NCBI GenBank assembly: GCA_030348875.1
Contig: JAUCEP010000002.1
Span: 1,133,001 to 1,197,000, forward strand
Reading direction: 5' to 3'
Length of the DNA: 64,000 nucleotides
Source of the DNA: Ureibacillus composti
Lineage (GTDB): Bacteria; Bacillota; Bacilli; Bacillales_A; Planococcaceae
Shown here piece after piece: positions 46,726-57,380 of the stretch (position 1 is the stretch's first letter; every line of letters starts with the position of its first letter). The notes beneath the pieces were generated by a model. It ran no database searches, had not been told where the DNA came from, and saw only the letters and a list, made by a program, of their open reading frames with translations. A program made the position numbers and the translations under genes.

Positions 46726-47613
46726 ATGAATCAGCCTATATTTCGATTAGAACAATTGCTTTCCCTCCATTATATTTATCCCCTAACCTTAAATAAATTT
46801 CAAAAATTACTTCTTGGTATTGGTTCTCTCGACAAACTTCCACAAATGACTTCAACAGAATTAGCTAACATTCTACAAATTACAACAAATACTGCGAAAG
46901 CCATTTTAGAAAAATACTCTATGATTTTAAAGAATGATTTAATCTTTGCATATAATTCCCAAAAGATACATGTGGTACCATATAATCATCCAGTGTATCC
47001 TAAAAAATTGTTAGAATTAGTTGATCCACCTACCATTTTATATGGAAGAGGAGACATTTCTTTATTACAAAGTCCTAATAAAATTGCCATAATTGGTTCA
47101 AGAAAAGCCACGAATTATTCCAAACAAGCCCTAGATTGCATTGTCCCTCCACTCATTGAGCAAAATTTTGTCATTGTCAGTGGACTAGCAAAAGGGGCGG
47201 ATAGTTTCGCCCATCATGCAGCCCTTCAATTTGGTGGAAAAACAATTGGGGTATTAGGACATGGTTTATTTCACCTCTACCCAAGGGAAAATAGTGAACT
47301 AGCTGCTAAAATGGCGATTGATCATTTACTAATTACAGAATATCCTCCATATGTTGGGGTTCAAAAATGGCATTTTCCAATGAGAAATCGTATTATTAGC
47401 GGTATTAGCAATGCGCTTGTTGTGACCGAGTCTTCTTTAAAAAGTGGTACACTAATTACAACAGACCATGCATTGGAACATGGGAAAGATGTATTTGTTG
47501 TTCCTGGACCAATACATTCAGAACAATCAAAAGGGACAAATAAATTGTTAAAAGACGGGGCAATTCCAGTATGGAACGGGTATCAAATCTTAGAGGAAAT
47601 CAAATTGTTTTAA
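46726..47613 (+). CDS. dprA: DNA processing protein DprA
   Basis: DprA (Smf) binds incoming single-stranded DNA during transformation and loads RecA. The 295-residue product has an N-terminal helical region and the Rossmann DprA core with IIGSRKATNYS, VSGLAKGADSFAH, VLGHGLFHLYP, FPMRNRIISGIS and KSGTLITTDHAL. The C-terminal winged helix found in some DprA proteins is absent. Own transcription start likely after the sucD terminator. Confidence 0.94.
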   Translation: MNQPIFRLEQLLSLHYIYPLTLNKFQKLLLGIGSLDKLPQMTSTELANILQITTNTAKAILEKYSMILKNDLIFAYNSQKIHVVPYNHPVYPKKLLELVDPPTILYGRGDISLLQSPNKIAIIGSRKATNYSKQALDCIVPPLIEQNFVIVSGLAKGADSFAHHAALQFGGKTIGVLGHGLFHLYPRENSELAAKMAIDHLLITEYPPYVGVQKWHFPMRNRIISGISNALVVTESSLKSGTLITTDHALEHGKDVFVVPGPIHSEQSKGTNKLLKDGAIPVWNGYQILEEIKLF

Positions 47614-47721
47614 GGTAAATATTGAAAAAAAGTTGCATTATTATAAAATCTGTTATACATTTTGCAACAGGTATTTATTTATAAAATTTATCAATTTAAC
47701 CTCTATAAGGGGGAAGTATAG

Positions 47722-49800
47722 ATGGCAGATTATTTAGTAATCGTAGAGTCACCGGCAAAAGCAAAAACGATTGAACGATATTTAGGAAAGAAATATAAAG
47801 TAAAGGCTTCAATTGGGCATGTTCGTGACTTACCAAGAAGTCAAACGGGGATTGATGTAGAAAATAACTATGAACCGAAATATATTACGATTCGTGGGAA
47901 AGGACCAGTGCTGCAGGAATTAAAAACAGCTGCTAAAAAAGCGAAAAAAGTTTTTCTTGCATCCGACCCTGACCGCGAAGGGGAAGCAATTGCTTGGCAT
48001 TTAGCAACTGCTCTAAATATCGATACAAGTTCTGAATGTCGAGTGGTTTTCAATGAAATAACAAAAGATGCAATTTTAGAGTCGTTTAAGCATCCACGAC
48101 CAATAGATATGAATTTAGTAGATGCACAACAAGCACGACGAATTTTAGACCGCCTTGTAGGCTATAATATTAGCCCTATTTTATGGAAGAAAGTTAAAAA
48201 AGGATTGTCTGCAGGACGTGTGCAATCGGTTGCACTACGATTAATTATTGACCGTGAAAACGAAATAAAGCATTTCGTACCTGAAGAATATTGGACAATC
48301 GATGGAAAGTTTGAAAAAGATACAAAACAGTTCGATGCAGTTTTCTTTGGCATTGAAAATGAAAAAGTGAAACTAACAAATGAGCAACAAGTGAAAGATA
48401 TTTTAAAAAATCTTAAAGGCAATGAATTTGAAGTAACGAATGTTGTAAAGAAAGAGAGAAAACGAAATGCGGCTCCTGCCTTTACAACTTCTTCGTTACA
48501 ACAAGAAGCTGCTCGAAAGCTAAATTTCCGTGCAAGAAAAACAATGATGCTTGCACAACAATTATATGAAGGAATTGATCTCGGTAAGAAAGAGGGAACG
48601 GTCGGGTTAATCACGTATATGCGTACCGACTCCACTCGTATTTCCGAAACTGCAAAATCCGAAGCATTCGATTATATTAATGAAAAATACGGTAAAGAAT
48701 ATATTGTTGGTGAGGCAAAAAAAGCGAAAAAAGCAACAAATGCTCAAGATGCTCACGAAGCAATTCGCCCGACGAGCGTGCTACGTTCGCCAAACGAGTT
48801 AAAAGAAGTGCTAAGTCGTGATCAATTACGACTATATCGCTTAATTTGGGAACGTTTTGTTGCGAGTCAAATGGCCCCAGCGATTTTAGATACTGTTTCA
48901 GTTGATCTAAAGAATGAAAATGTATTATTCCGTGCCAATGGATCGCATGTGAAGTTTCCAGGGTTTATGAAGCTTTATATTGAAGGAACGGATGATGCGA
49001 CGGAAGAAACAACAAAACTACTCCCTGAAATGGAAGTAGGCGATAAAGTAACGTCACTTGATATTGATCCGATTCAACATTTCACTCAACCACCTCCACG
49101 CTATACGGAAGCCCGTCTAGTTAAGGAGCTAGAAGAGTTAGGTATCGGTCGACCATCAACATATGCACCGACGTTAGACGTTATTCAGAAACGTGGATAT
49201 GTACAATTAGAAACAAAACGATTTGTACCAACAGAACTTGGAGAAATTGTACATGCAGCTACACTAGAGTTCTTCCCTGAAATCATTAATATTGAATTTA
49301 CTGCTCAAATGGAACATGATTTAGATGCCATTGAGGAAGGGATTACAAAATGGGTAGAAGTGATAGATGCCTTCTACAAAGATTTTGAACCACGTGTTAA
49401 ACATGCGGATGAAGTTATGGAGAAAATTGAAATTAAAGATGAGCCAGCAGGTGAAGATTGTGAAAATTGTGGCGCTCCAATGGTTTATAAGCTTGGGCGA
49501 TATGGTAAATTTATGGCTTGTTCAAATTTCCCTGACTGCCGAAATACAAAAGCTATTATGAAACCAATTGGCGTTAAATGTCCAAATTGTGAAACTGGCG
49601 AAATCGTTGAACGTAAAAGTAAAACAAAGCGCTTATTCTACGGCTGTAATAATTACCCAGAATGTGAATTTGTATCCTGGGATAAGCCGATTAGTAGACC
49701 ATGTCCGAAATGTAGTGCATTATTAGTTGAGAAGAAAATTAAAAAAGGTATTCAAATTCAGTGTACGAAATGTGACTATGAGGAAGCGCCAACACAGTAA
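47722..49800 (+). CDS. topA: DNA topoisomerase I
   Basis: Type IA topoisomerase that relaxes negative supercoils. The 692-residue product has the TOPRIM domain ([20 protein letters not shown] about 83-90), the catalytic Tyr in [13 protein letters not shown] (about 299), [12 protein letters not shown], and three C-terminal C4 zinc ribbons beginning CENC, CPNC and CPKC (about 575-690). Length and layout are as in B. subtilis TopA. Confidence 0.97.
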   Translation: MADYLVIVESPAKAKTIERYLGKKYKVKASIGHVRDLPRSQTGIDVENNYEPKYITIRGKGPVLQELKTAAKKAKKVFLASDPDREGEAIAWHLATALNIDTSSECRVVFNEITKDAILESFKHPRPIDMNLVDAQQARRILDRLVGYNISPILWKKVKKGLSAGRVQSVALRLIIDRENEIKHFVPEEYWTIDGKFEKDTKQFDAVFFGIENEKVKLTNEQQVKDILKNLKGNEFEVTNVVKKERKRNAAPAFTTSSLQQEAARKLNFRARKTMMLAQQLYEGIDLGKKEGTVGLITYMRTDSTRISETAKSEAFDYINEKYGKEYIVGEAKKAKKATNAQDAHEAIRPTSVLRSPNELKEVLSRDQLRLYRLIWERFVASQMAPAILDTVSVDLKNENVLFRANGSHVKFPGFMKLYIEGTDDATEETTKLLPEMEVGDKVTSLDIDPIQHFTQPPPRYTEARLVKELEELGIGRPSTYAPTLDVIQKRGYVQLETKRFVPTELGEIVHAATLEFFPEIINIEFTAQMEHDLDAIEEGITKWVEVIDAFYKDFEPRVKHADEVMEKIEIKDEPAGEDCENCGAPMVYKLGRYGKFMACSNFPDCRNTKAIMKPIGVKCPNCETGEIVERKSKTKRLFYGCNNYPECEFVSWDKPISRPCPKCSALLVEKKIKKGIQIQCTKCDYEEAPTQ

Positions 49801-49828
49801 CAGGAATTCTTAAATCTAATTAACTAGA

Positions 49829-49869
49829 GGAAAGGCGATCATTTGAGTTATTGAAGTGATCGTCTTTCC
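49829..49869 (+). terminator. hairpin after topA, possible terminator
   Basis: GGAAAGGCGATCA (49829-49841) pairs with TGATCGTCTTTCC (49857-49869) with one G-T pair, a stable 13-bp stem, but only a short T-poor tail follows. It may stabilise the topA 3' end rather than terminate fully. Confidence 0.5.
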
Positions 49870-49965
49870 AAGCTTATCCTGTATTACTTGAGGAAATCCC
49901 TAGTGCTGAATAAAAAGTAGAATCACTAAAGATGTAATTGATTAGAGAAGGTTGGTAGTTTAAAC

Positions 49966-51279
49966 ATGACAGAAATAATTGTAAATGTAATTGGTGCAGG
50001 CCTTGCAGGAAGTGAAGCAGCTTGGCAAATTGCCCAACGTGGGGTAAAGGTTCGTTTATTTGAAATGCGACCAGTGAAACAAACACCTGCGCATCATACA
50101 GAAAAATTTGCAGAACTAGTTTGTTCGAATTCATTACGTGCGAACACGTTAACAAATGCAGTCGGCGTAATTAAAGAAGAAATGCGTATTTTAGACTCAG
50201 TAATTATTGACGCGGCTGACAATTGTTCCGTGCCAGCAGGTGGAGCACTAGCTGTAGACCGCCATGAGTTTGCTGGTTATGTTACAGATAAAGTTCGTAA
50301 TCATCCGTTAGTAGAAGTAGTGAATGAAGAAGTTACGGAAATTCCAGAAGGGATTACAGTTATTGCTACGGGTCCACTGACTTCACCAGCTTTAGCAGAA
50401 CAAATTAAAGCGCTAACGGGAGAAGAGTATTTATACTTCTACGACGCTGCAGCTCCGATCGTTGAAAAAGATAGTATTGATATGGATAAAGTATATTTAA
50501 AATCACGTTATGATAAAGGCGAAGCGGCCTATTTAAACTGTCCTATGACAGAAGAAGAATTTAATCGTTTTTACGATGCACTTGTATCTGCCGAGACAGC
50601 TCCTTTAAAAGAATTTGAGAAAGAAAAATATTTTGAAGGCTGTATGCCAGTAGAAGTTATGGCAGAGCGCGGTCGTAAAACACTTTTATTCGGTCCGATG
50701 AAACCTGTTGGTCTTGAAGATCCGAAAACAGGAAAAAGACCTTATGCAGTTGTGCAATTAAGACAAGATGATGCTGCAGGTACTTTATACAATATCGTTG
50801 GTTTCCAAACACACTTAAAATGGGGACCACAAAAAGAAGTGTTCAGCTTAATTCCTGGTTTAGAGAATGTAGAGATTGTGCGTTATGGCGTTATGCATCG
50901 AAACACATTTATTAATTCACCTACAGTACTTGCACCGACATATCAATTAAAGGCACGTCCAACTCTTTTCTTTGCTGGACAAATGACTGGTGTCGAAGGA
51001 TATGTTGAATCAGCAGGAAGCGGATTACTTGCTGGAATCAATGCTGCAAGGTTAGCAAAAGGTGAAGAACCAATCATCTTCCCAGCTGAAACGGCATTAG
51101 GTAGTATGGCGCGTTATATAACAGAAGCACCAGCAAAACACTTCCAACCAATGAACGTAAACTTCGGATTATTCCCAGAGTTAGGCGAAAGAGTGAAATC
51201 AAAACAAGAAAGAGCGCAAAAGCATGCAGATCGCGCATTAACAACAATTCAAAATTTTGTGAATTCTCAAACAATATAA
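49966..51279 (+). CDS. trmFO: methylenetetrahydrofolate-tRNA-(uracil-5-)-methyltransferase TrmFO
   Basis: Folate/FAD enzyme that makes m5U54 in tRNA. The 437-residue product has the N-terminal FAD site [39 protein letters not shown], the catalytic cysteine region [13 protein letters not shown], and [20 protein letters not shown]. Normal length. Located between topA and xerC as in B. subtilis. Confidence 0.96.
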   Translation: MTEIIVNVIGAGLAGSEAAWQIAQRGVKVRLFEMRPVKQTPAHHTEKFAELVCSNSLRANTLTNAVGVIKEEMRILDSVIIDAADNCSVPAGGALAVDRHEFAGYVTDKVRNHPLVEVVNEEVTEIPEGITVIATGPLTSPALAEQIKALTGEEYLYFYDAAAPIVEKDSIDMDKVYLKSRYDKGEAAYLNCPMTEEEFNRFYDALVSAETAPLKEFEKEKYFEGCMPVEVMAERGRKTLLFGPMKPVGLEDPKTGKRPYAVVQLRQDDAAGTLYNIVGFQTHLKWGPQKEVFSLIPGLENVEIVRYGVMHRNTFINSPTVLAPTYQLKARPTLFFAGQMTGVEGYVESAGSGLLAGINAARLAKGEEPIIFPAETALGSMARYITEAPAKHFQPMNVNFGLFPELGERVKSKQERAQKHADRALTTIQNFVNSQTI

Positions 51280-51286
51280 TTGATTT

Positions 51287-51323
51287 AAGCCTCTACAAAT
51301 TGTTATAATTTGAGAGGCTTTTC
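51287..51323 (+). terminator. trmFO terminator
   Basis: AAGCCTC (51287-51293) pairs with GAGGCTT (51314-51320), extended by internal A/T pairs, followed by TTTC. Confidence 0.75.
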
Positions 51324-51374
51324 TAATTAATTTATTTGCAGATAAGCAATGCTTTTTGATATATTGATGTCTGA

Positions 51375-51622
51375 TGTCTAGCGACTAACGAAAAGCGGAG
51401 AATGCCTGTTTAGTTCCGCGTCTGCGAAAACGCCACGTCCTGTGGCATCGCAGACATGACTCACGTCGTGTGAGCCTCAACAACTGGCCGACAAAAACGC
51501 GACGTCCTGTCGCATTGTCGGCACTAGCACTTCCTGTGCGTCGGAGGAACCGACAAAAGGTCGCTTTCTGCCCTTGAAGGCGGTTTCAAAGTTGTCGAGG
51601 AGCTGGCGTTCGCAGCTAGACA
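51375..51622. repeat. 248-bp GC-rich multi-hairpin element with terminal inverted repeats
   Basis: Bounded by TGTCTAGC (51375-51382) and GCTAGACA (51615-51622), a perfect 8-bp terminal inverted repeat. Inside are successive nested hairpins of similar design: GTCTGCGA/TCGCAGAC enclosing GCCAC-GTCCT-GTGGC, GCCGACAA/TTGTCGGC enclosing GCGAC-GTCCT-GTCGC, and smaller CTCAC/GTGAG and GCAC/GTGC hairpins. No frame codes for a protein. It resembles a MITE-like or structured-RNA repeat and is GC-rich against an AT-rich background. It separates trmFO from the xerC operon. Confidence 0.8.
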
Positions 51623-51943
51623 CCCAGAAATGTGGTACTAGACTGTGTTACAAATTTGTTAACAGTTACAGCATTTTAACAATATTTTTATTACTTTTTC
51701 TCTTGCTAATTTTCGTATATAGGTATAGTGTCATTATGGATGTCTGCAAAAACTGAATTTAAAGTGAATTTTTTCTATTTTTTACATCATTCATTCTCCA
51801 ACTACTAAATAAATTTTATAATAGATGACTTTCGGTACTTATGATGAAGCGTTGCCGAGTGTGTTTTCTCAGACTAACATAGTAAATCAGCATATAGCCT
51901 AGTAAAAAGTAAATTCGAATGGAATTCAGGAGGTGTACTGGTG
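51623..51943. other. gap upstream of xerC
   Basis: AT-rich spacer of about 320 bp, presumably with the promoter of the xerC-hslVU-codY operon. A 60-codon frame crossing from the repeat has no ribosome site. Nothing further recognised. Confidence 0.4.
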
Positions 51944-52843
51944 ATGAATATCGCTCCTAATAAAGCATTTGAGCAATTTATTCGGTTCATTCAGTTAGAA
52001 AAAAACTTCTCAGTACATACTGTAAAAGAATATGAAGCGGATTTGAAAGAATTTCTTTCCTTTTTACAAGCTGAAGGTGTTGTGGATTTAGACGAAGTAG
52101 AATACATACATGCAAGGATTTTTGTAACTAGGCTGTATGACGAACAGAAAGCTAGAACAACCATTTCTAGAAAAATCTCTTCCATCCGCTCCTTTTTCCG
52201 ATTTCTAAATCGCGAGTTTGAATTAGACGATGCGCCATTTCGATCGCTATATCATCCAAAGAAGGAAAAACACTTACCTAACTTTTTTTATGAGGAAGAA
52301 CTTTCCCAGTTGTTTGAAGCGAATGTTGGAGATGATCCAAAATCGATTCGTAACATTGCTCTTCTCGAACTTTTATACGCAACTGGCATGCGTGTCAGTG
52401 AATGCACTTCGATAGAAATTGGAGATATTGATTTCCGTTATTCCATCATACGAGTAATGGGTAAAGGTCGGAAAGAGAGAATAATTCCTTTTGGTCACTA
52501 CGCAAATCTTGCTTTAACAAGGTATATAAATGAAGCCCGACCTGTGTTAATGAAACGTACCAACCATAATCAATTATTTGTTAATATGCACGGTGGAGAA
52601 CTTACATCCCGAGGTGTACGTTACATTTTAAATGAAATGATTAGTCAAGCTTCTATGCATACAAAGATTTATCCGCATATGCTTAGACATACATTTGCGA
52701 CACACTTGTTAAATAACGGTGCCGATTTAAGAACGGTGCAAGAATTATTAGGTCATAAAAGTTTAGCAGCGACACAAGTATATACACATGTAACGAAAGA
52801 GCACCTTCGAAAAACTTATATGAACTCTCACCCAAGAGCATAA
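51944..52843 (+). CDS. xerC: tyrosine recombinase XerC (CodV)
   Basis: With XerD resolves chromosome dimers at dif. The 299-residue product has the SAM-like N-terminal domain (FEQFIRFIQLEKNFSVHTV) and catalytic domain with Arg in TGMRVSECTS, HMLRHTFATHLL, LGHKSLAATQVYTHV with the nucleophilic Tyr about residue 282. The ATG at 51944 has AGGAGGTG 8 nt upstream; a GTG directly before it is possible. First gene of the codVWXY-type operon. Confidence 0.94.
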   Translation: MNIAPNKAFEQFIRFIQLEKNFSVHTVKEYEADLKEFLSFLQAEGVVDLDEVEYIHARIFVTRLYDEQKARTTISRKISSIRSFFRFLNREFELDDAPFRSLYHPKKEKHLPNFFYEEELSQLFEANVGDDPKSIRNIALLELLYATGMRVSECTSIEIGDIDFRYSIIRVMGKGRKERIIPFGHYANLALTRYINEARPVLMKRTNHNQLFVNMHGGELTSRGVRYILNEMISQASMHTKIYPHMLRHTFATHLLNNGADLRTVQELLGHKSLAATQVYTHVTKEHLRKTYMNSHPRA

Positions 52844-52860
52844 TGTTAGGAGGAAAATGA

Positions 52861-53406
52861 ATGGAACAATTTCATGCGACGACAATATTTGCCATACATC
52901 ATAACGGTAAATGTGCAATGGCAGGCGATGGTCAAGTAACTTTAGGAAACTCAGTTGTAATGAAACATACAGCGAAAAAAGTAAGACGACTATATAATGG
53001 GAAAGTATTAGCGGGCTTTGCCGGTTCTGTAGCGGATGCTTTTACATTGTTTGATATGTTTGAATCTAGATTAGAGAAATATGATGGCAACTTACAACGT
53101 GCTGCAGTGGAAGTTGCAAAACAATGGCGTGGCGATAAAATGTTACGTCAATTGGAAGCGTTATTACTCGTTATGGATCAATCAACATTGCTTTTAATCT
53201 CAGGAACAGGTGAAGTAATTGAACCAGATGATGGGATTTTAGCTATTGGTTCGGGTGGTAACTACGCTTTATCTGCGGGACGTGCGTTAAAACAATATGC
53301 TCCAAATTTATCGGCAAAAGAAATTGCTGAGAACTCTTTAAAAATAGCGGCTGATATTTGCGTATTTACAAACCATAATATTATCGTGGAGGCGCTTGAA
53401 GAATGA
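52861..53406 (+). CDS. hslV: ATP-dependent protease peptidase subunit HslV/ClpQ (CodW)
   Basis: Proteolytic chamber of the HslUV protease. The 181-residue product reads [20 protein letters not shown] and then [30 protein letters not shown] and [17 protein letters not shown]. subtilis CodW has Ser at position 2 as its unusual nucleophile (recalled sequence); here position 2 is Glu, so the Thr at position 7 (start of TTIFA) may act after removal of six residues, as in E. coli HslV. It overlaps hslU by 4 nt. Confidence 0.95.
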   Translation: MEQFHATTIFAIHHNGKCAMAGDGQVTLGNSVVMKHTAKKVRRLYNGKVLAGFAGSVADAFTLFDMFESRLEKYDGNLQRAAVEVAKQWRGDKMLRQLEALLLVMDQSTLLLISGTGEVIEPDDGILAIGSGGNYALSAGRALKQYAPNLSAKEIAENSLKIAADICVFTNHNIIVEALEE

Positions 53407-54800
53407 CAAACCAAAATTTAACGCCAAGACAAATTACCGAACATTTAAATCGTCACATTGTAGGTCAACAGGACGCAAAAAGAGCGGTTGCCATTGCATT
53501 GCGTAATCGCTATCGTCGTTCGTTATTGGCTGAGGAAATCAGAAACGAAATTATTCCAAAAAATATATTAATGATTGGTCCAACTGGTGTTGGGAAAACA
53601 GAAATTGCAAGACGGATCGCCAAGTTAACCAATGCACCATTTATAAAAGTAGAAGCTACAAAGTTCACAGAAGTAGGTTATGTTGGTCGTGATGTTGAAT
53701 CTATGGTTCGTGATTTAGTTGAATCTTCTAGAAGACTTGTCAAAGATGAAATGATGGAATCTGTAAAAGAACAAGCAGAGCAATTAGCAAATGAAGCCAT
53801 TGTCAAATTACTTGTTCCTTCTAAGATGAAAGCAAAAATGGCTCAAAATCCATTTGAAATGCTATTTGGTGGTCAAAAAGAGAAACCAGTAGAAGATTCA
53901 AGTCAAGATGAGGTTGAAGTACGCTCAAAACGTTCTCAAATTGCACAAGACCTTAAAGCTGGCAAACTAGAAGATGAATGGGTAACGGTAGAAGTTACTG
54001 AACAAAATACCTCTTTATTTGATGCAATGCCTGGGATGGGCATTGATATGGGGTCATCAGGTATGCAAGATATGCTATCAAACTTGATGCCTAAAAAGAC
54101 TAAGAAACGTAAATTGAAAGTAAAAGATGCACGTAGAGTGCTAACAATTGAAGAAGCTAATAAATTAATTGATTCTGACGAGTTAGCTGGCGAAGCTATT
54201 CGTCGTGCTGAGCAATCAGGGATTATTTTCATTGATGAAATAGATAAAATTGCAAGCCGTAGTGGCGGGACGTCTGCAGATGTTTCTAGAGAAGGCGTGC
54301 AACGTGATATTTTACCAATTGTTGAAGGTTCCACTGTTACGACAAAATATGGACCTGTTAAAACGGACTTTATGTTGTTTATTGCAGCAGGGGCATTCCA
54401 TATGTCTAAACCAAGTGATTTAATACCTGAGCTTCAAGGACGTTTCCCGATTCGTGTTGAACTAGAGAAACTAACGAAAGAAGATTTTGTTCGCATTTTA
54501 AAGGAACCAGATCAATCTCTAATCACGCAATATAAAGCATTATTAGAAACAGAAGGCGTAACGATTGATTTTACTGATGCAGCAATTGATCGTATCGCTG
54601 AAATCGCAACGGAAGTAAATCAAGATACAGATAATATTGGTGCGAGACGACTTCATACAATTTTAGAACGATTGTTAGAGGAATTGTCTTTCGAGGCGTC
54701 AGAAATTGGACCAGCACATATTGATATTACTCCTGCTTATGTTGATCAAAAACTTGGTGCAATTTCTAAAAACAAAGATTTGTCGCAATTTATCTTATAA
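53403..54800 (+). CDS. hslU: ATP-dependent protease ATPase subunit HslU/ClpY (CodX)
   Basis: AAA+ unfoldase that feeds HslV. The 465-residue product has [15 protein letters not shown] (Walker A, about 57-64), [20 protein letters not shown], an inserted I domain (about 110-245), Walker [12 protein letters not shown] and the sensor/C-terminal region ending LSQFIL, the tail that docks into HslV. ATGA overlap with hslV indicates coupling. Confidence 0.97.
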   Translation: MTNQNLTPRQITEHLNRHIVGQQDAKRAVAIALRNRYRRSLLAEEIRNEIIPKNILMIGPTGVGKTEIARRIAKLTNAPFIKVEATKFTEVGYVGRDVESMVRDLVESSRRLVKDEMMESVKEQAEQLANEAIVKLLVPSKMKAKMAQNPFEMLFGGQKEKPVEDSSQDEVEVRSKRSQIAQDLKAGKLEDEWVTVEVTEQNTSLFDAMPGMGIDMGSSGMQDMLSNLMPKKTKKRKLKVKDARRVLTIEEANKLIDSDELAGEAIRRAEQSGIIFIDEIDKIASRSGGTSADVSREGVQRDILPIVEGSTVTTKYGPVKTDFMLFIAAGAFHMSKPSDLIPELQGRFPIRVELEKLTKEDFVRILKEPDQSLITQYKALLETEGVTIDFTDAAIDRIAEIATEVNQDTDNIGARRLHTILERLLEELSFEASEIGPAHIDITPAYVDQKLGAISKNKDLSQFIL

Positions 54801-54886
54801 TAAGGTTTTTTAGTATCATTAAATTGTAAAAACCTTTAGAATATTAAATAAACTTAGATACAACCTTACTAGGAGGATTTTTTTAA

Positions 54887-55666
54887 ATGAATTTATTAAG
54901 TAAAACACGTAAAATTAACTCAATGTTACAGGAATCAGCGGGTAAACCAGTTAACTTTAAAGAAATGGCAGACACGCTTGGAGATATTATCGATAGCAAC
55001 GTATTTATCGTAAGTCGTAAAGGAAAATTATTAGGCATTTCAATTCATCAAAATATTGAAAATGAACGTATTAAAAAAATGTTCGAGGAACGTCAATTCC
55101 CAGAAGATTATGCACAACACTTATTCGACATTAATGAAACTTCTCCAAACCTTGATATAAATAGTGAGCATACTATTTTCCCAATCGAAAATCGTGAATT
55201 ATTCGAAAGTGGTTTAACAACGATTGTACCGATTATTGGTGGTGGTGAACGTTTAGGTACTTTAATTTTAGGCCGTCTTTCTGCAAGATTCGAAGATGAC
55301 GATCTAATCTTAGCTGAGTACGGTGCAACAGTAGTAGGTATGGAAATTCTACGTGAAAAATCTGAAGAAATTGAAGAAGAAGCACGTAGTAAAGCGGTTG
55401 TTCAAATGGCAATCAATTCATTATCATATAGTGAGTTAGAAGCAATTGAACACATTTTCGAAGAACTTGATGGAAACGAAGGATTACTTGTAGCTTCTAA
55501 AATTGCCGACCGTGTTGGGATTACACGTTCAGTAATCGTAAACGCATTACGTAAATTAGAATCAGCTGGTGTAATCGAGTCAAGATCTCTAGGTATGAAA
55601 GGAACATACATTAAAGTATTGAACGATAAATTTCTTGCAGCACTTGCAGAAATCAAAATGAAATAA
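54887..55666 (+). CDS. codY: GTP- and branched-chain amino acid-sensing repressor CodY
   Basis: Global nutrient regulator. The 259-residue product has an N-terminal GAF domain ([35 protein letters not shown]-like region) and a C-terminal winged helix with [20 protein letters not shown] (about 203-222). Normal length. Strong ribosome site (aggagg). Operon partner of xerC-hslVU, and directly upstream of the flagellar operon, which CodY is known to repress in B. subtilis. Confidence 0.97.
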   Translation: MNLLSKTRKINSMLQESAGKPVNFKEMADTLGDIIDSNVFIVSRKGKLLGISIHQNIENERIKKMFEERQFPEDYAQHLFDINETSPNLDINSEHTIFPIENRELFESGLTTIVPIIGGGERLGTLILGRLSARFEDDDLILAEYGATVVGMEILREKSEEIEEEARSKAVVQMAINSLSYSELEAIEHIFEELDGNEGLLVASKIADRVGITRSVIVNALRKLESAGVIESRSLGMKGTYIKVLNDKFLAALAEIKMK

Positions 55667-55678
55667 TTTTAAATGTAT

Positions 55679-55711
55679 AAAGCCCTACTTCATTCAGAAG
55701 TAGGGCTTTTA
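55679..55711 (+). terminator. codY terminator
   Basis: AAGCCCTACTTC (55679-55690/91), 5-nt loop, GAAGTAGGGCTT (55697-55708), then TT. A strong intrinsic hairpin that separates the codY and flagellar operons. Confidence 0.92.
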
Positions 55712-56013
55712 ATTATGACAAATTTGTTAAATGGATTAAATGACAGTTACTTCAAAAATTATAGTCCAATCTTCTTAATATCGGCTTATACTGCCAGAAA
55801 TCAAATGTTTCCTTGTCGAATTTTGTGTTTTATTTTCTAAATATGAACATTTCGTAAATAATTGTAAAGAAAATTAGTCCGTATTGACTACTAAAAATCG
55901 ACAAAAGTCGATAGACACTAAGACTCAAGTTAATTAAAATTAATAAAGGGTAATAACTTGGAAATGAAAATGAAATATTTATATAACAAATGAAATAAAA
56001 GAGGTGAACGGGT
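55712..56013. other. flagellar operon upstream region with a possible CodY box
   Basis: AT-rich 300-bp spacer that should hold the fla/che operon promoter. ATTGTAAAGAAAATT at 55861-55875 matches 11 of 15 positions of the CodY consensus (AATTTTCWGAAAATT). No clear sigma-A or sigma-D promoter stood out. Confidence 0.3.
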
Positions 56014-56406
56014 TTGAGCTTGTTCGGTGGAACTATAAGTAGCCTAGAAAATGGACTGAATTATGCGTCATTAAAAAATAAAACGATTGCGCAAAATATC
56101 GCAAATGTCGACACGCCTAATTATAAAGCGAAGGATGTAAGCTTTAAACAAATGCTATCTGAAGCACAAGATTCGACAATATCTGCTAATCGTACGGATG
56201 AAAGACATTACAATCTTGAAATCAATCAAAAATCTCCTGGTGTGTATAGCTACGACAATTTACGTTATCGGGTGAATGGCAATGGGGTTGATATGGATTT
56301 AGAACAGGCAGAGCTAGCTAAAAATACAATTTACTATAATGCCTTAATTGATCGTATAAATGGAAAGTTAAATACGTTAAATACAGTCATTAAAGGAGGA
56401 AGATAG
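56014..56406 (+). CDS. flgB: flagellar proximal rod protein FlgB
   Basis: First rod component above the MS ring. The 130-residue product starts with TTG behind AAAGAGGTG and reads MSLFGGTISSLENGLNYASL, with the rod-protein motif NIANVDTPNYKAKDVSFKQ. Length fits. First gene of the flagellar operon. Confidence 0.95.
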   Translation: MSLFGGTISSLENGLNYASLKNKTIAQNIANVDTPNYKAKDVSFKQMLSEAQDSTISANRTDERHYNLEINQKSPGVYSYDNLRYRVNGNGVDMDLEQAELAKNTIYYNALIDRINGKLNTLNTVIKGGR

Positions 56407-56408
56407 TA

Positions 56409-56870
56409 ATGTCGATTTTTGGCAGTATGAATACAACGGCTTCTGCATTAACTTCGCAACGTCTTAGGATGGATGTTATTTCATCGAATATAGCAAATGT
56501 AGATACAACACGAGGAAAAATCGTTAATGGTGAATGGGAGCCATATCGCCGTAAATCTGTAACGCTTACTGCAAAGGAAGGGCAATTTTCGAACTTTCTA
56601 CAAGTAGCTATGGGGAAAACTTCAAATAAATCAGTCGGACAAGGTGTGAAAGTGTCGAAAATTAATGAAGATCAAGAAACACCATTTAAGTTGGTCTATA
56701 ATCCAACGCATCCTGATGCAAATGAAGAAGGGTATGTAGAAATGCCGAATATTGATATTTTGACCGAAATGGTTGATTTGATTTCATCTACTCGCTCATA
56801 TGAAGCAAACGTTACGGTATTTAATGCAAATAAATCGATGCTAACAAAAGCATTAGAAATTGGTAAATAG
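56409..56870 (+). CDS. flgC: flagellar rod protein FlgC
   Basis: Proximal rod subunit. The 153-residue product reads MSIFGSMNTTASALTSQRLR with NIANVDTTRG near the N-terminus and the C-terminal DLISSTRSYEANVTVFNANK motif shared by axial proteins. Starts 2 bp after flgB behind aaggagg. Confidence 0.96.
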   Translation: MSIFGSMNTTASALTSQRLRMDVISSNIANVDTTRGKIVNGEWEPYRRKSVTLTAKEGQFSNFLQVAMGKTSNKSVGQGVKVSKINEDQETPFKLVYNPTHPDANEEGYVEMPNIDILTEMVDLISSTRSYEANVTVFNANKSMLTKALEIGK

Positions 56871-56898
56871 AATTTGAGTTTGAAAGGATGAATATCAA

Positions 56899-57210
56899 GT
56901 GGCAATTGAATCAGTTTCATTAATGATGCCGACACAGGTAACAAACGATACAAATAAATTAACAGCTCCAGCAACACCATTTCAGGCCCAGCAGTCTTTT
57001 GCGAATACATTAAAAGATGCGATTGAATCGGTTAATAATCAACAAATCACTTCAGACAATTTAACGAATAAGTTAATAAATGGTCAAGATGTAGAGCTGC
57101 ATGAGGTAATGATTGCTTCTCAGAAAGCTAGTATTACACTGAATGCAACAATTGAGGTTCGTAACAAGGTGATCGAGGCTTACCAAGAGATTATGCGTAT
57201 GAGTGTTTAA
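56899..57210 (+). CDS. fliE: flagellar hook-basal body protein FliE
   Basis: Joins the MS ring and export gate to the rod. The 103-residue product has FANTLKDAIESVNNQQITSD and the conserved end LHEVMIASQKASITLNATIE, VRNKVIEAYQEIMRMSV. Start is GTG behind gaaagga. Part of the flg/fli operon. Confidence 0.95.
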   Translation: MAIESVSLMMPTQVTNDTNKLTAPATPFQAQQSFANTLKDAIESVNNQQITSDNLTNKLINGQDVELHEVMIASQKASITLNATIEVRNKVIEAYQEIMRMSV

Positions 57211-57380
57211 TGCACTTAGCAATTTTTTCTGTGACAAGTAAACGCAGGAACAAGCTTTTATTGCGAGGAAAGCTTGCGACAGTCGCAAAATCTTATAAGT
57301 ACCAAAAGTGTTACGACAGGTACATGATTGGTTACGCGAATTGAAATTGTTAGTGTATTCACTAAACCGGAGGATATTAA

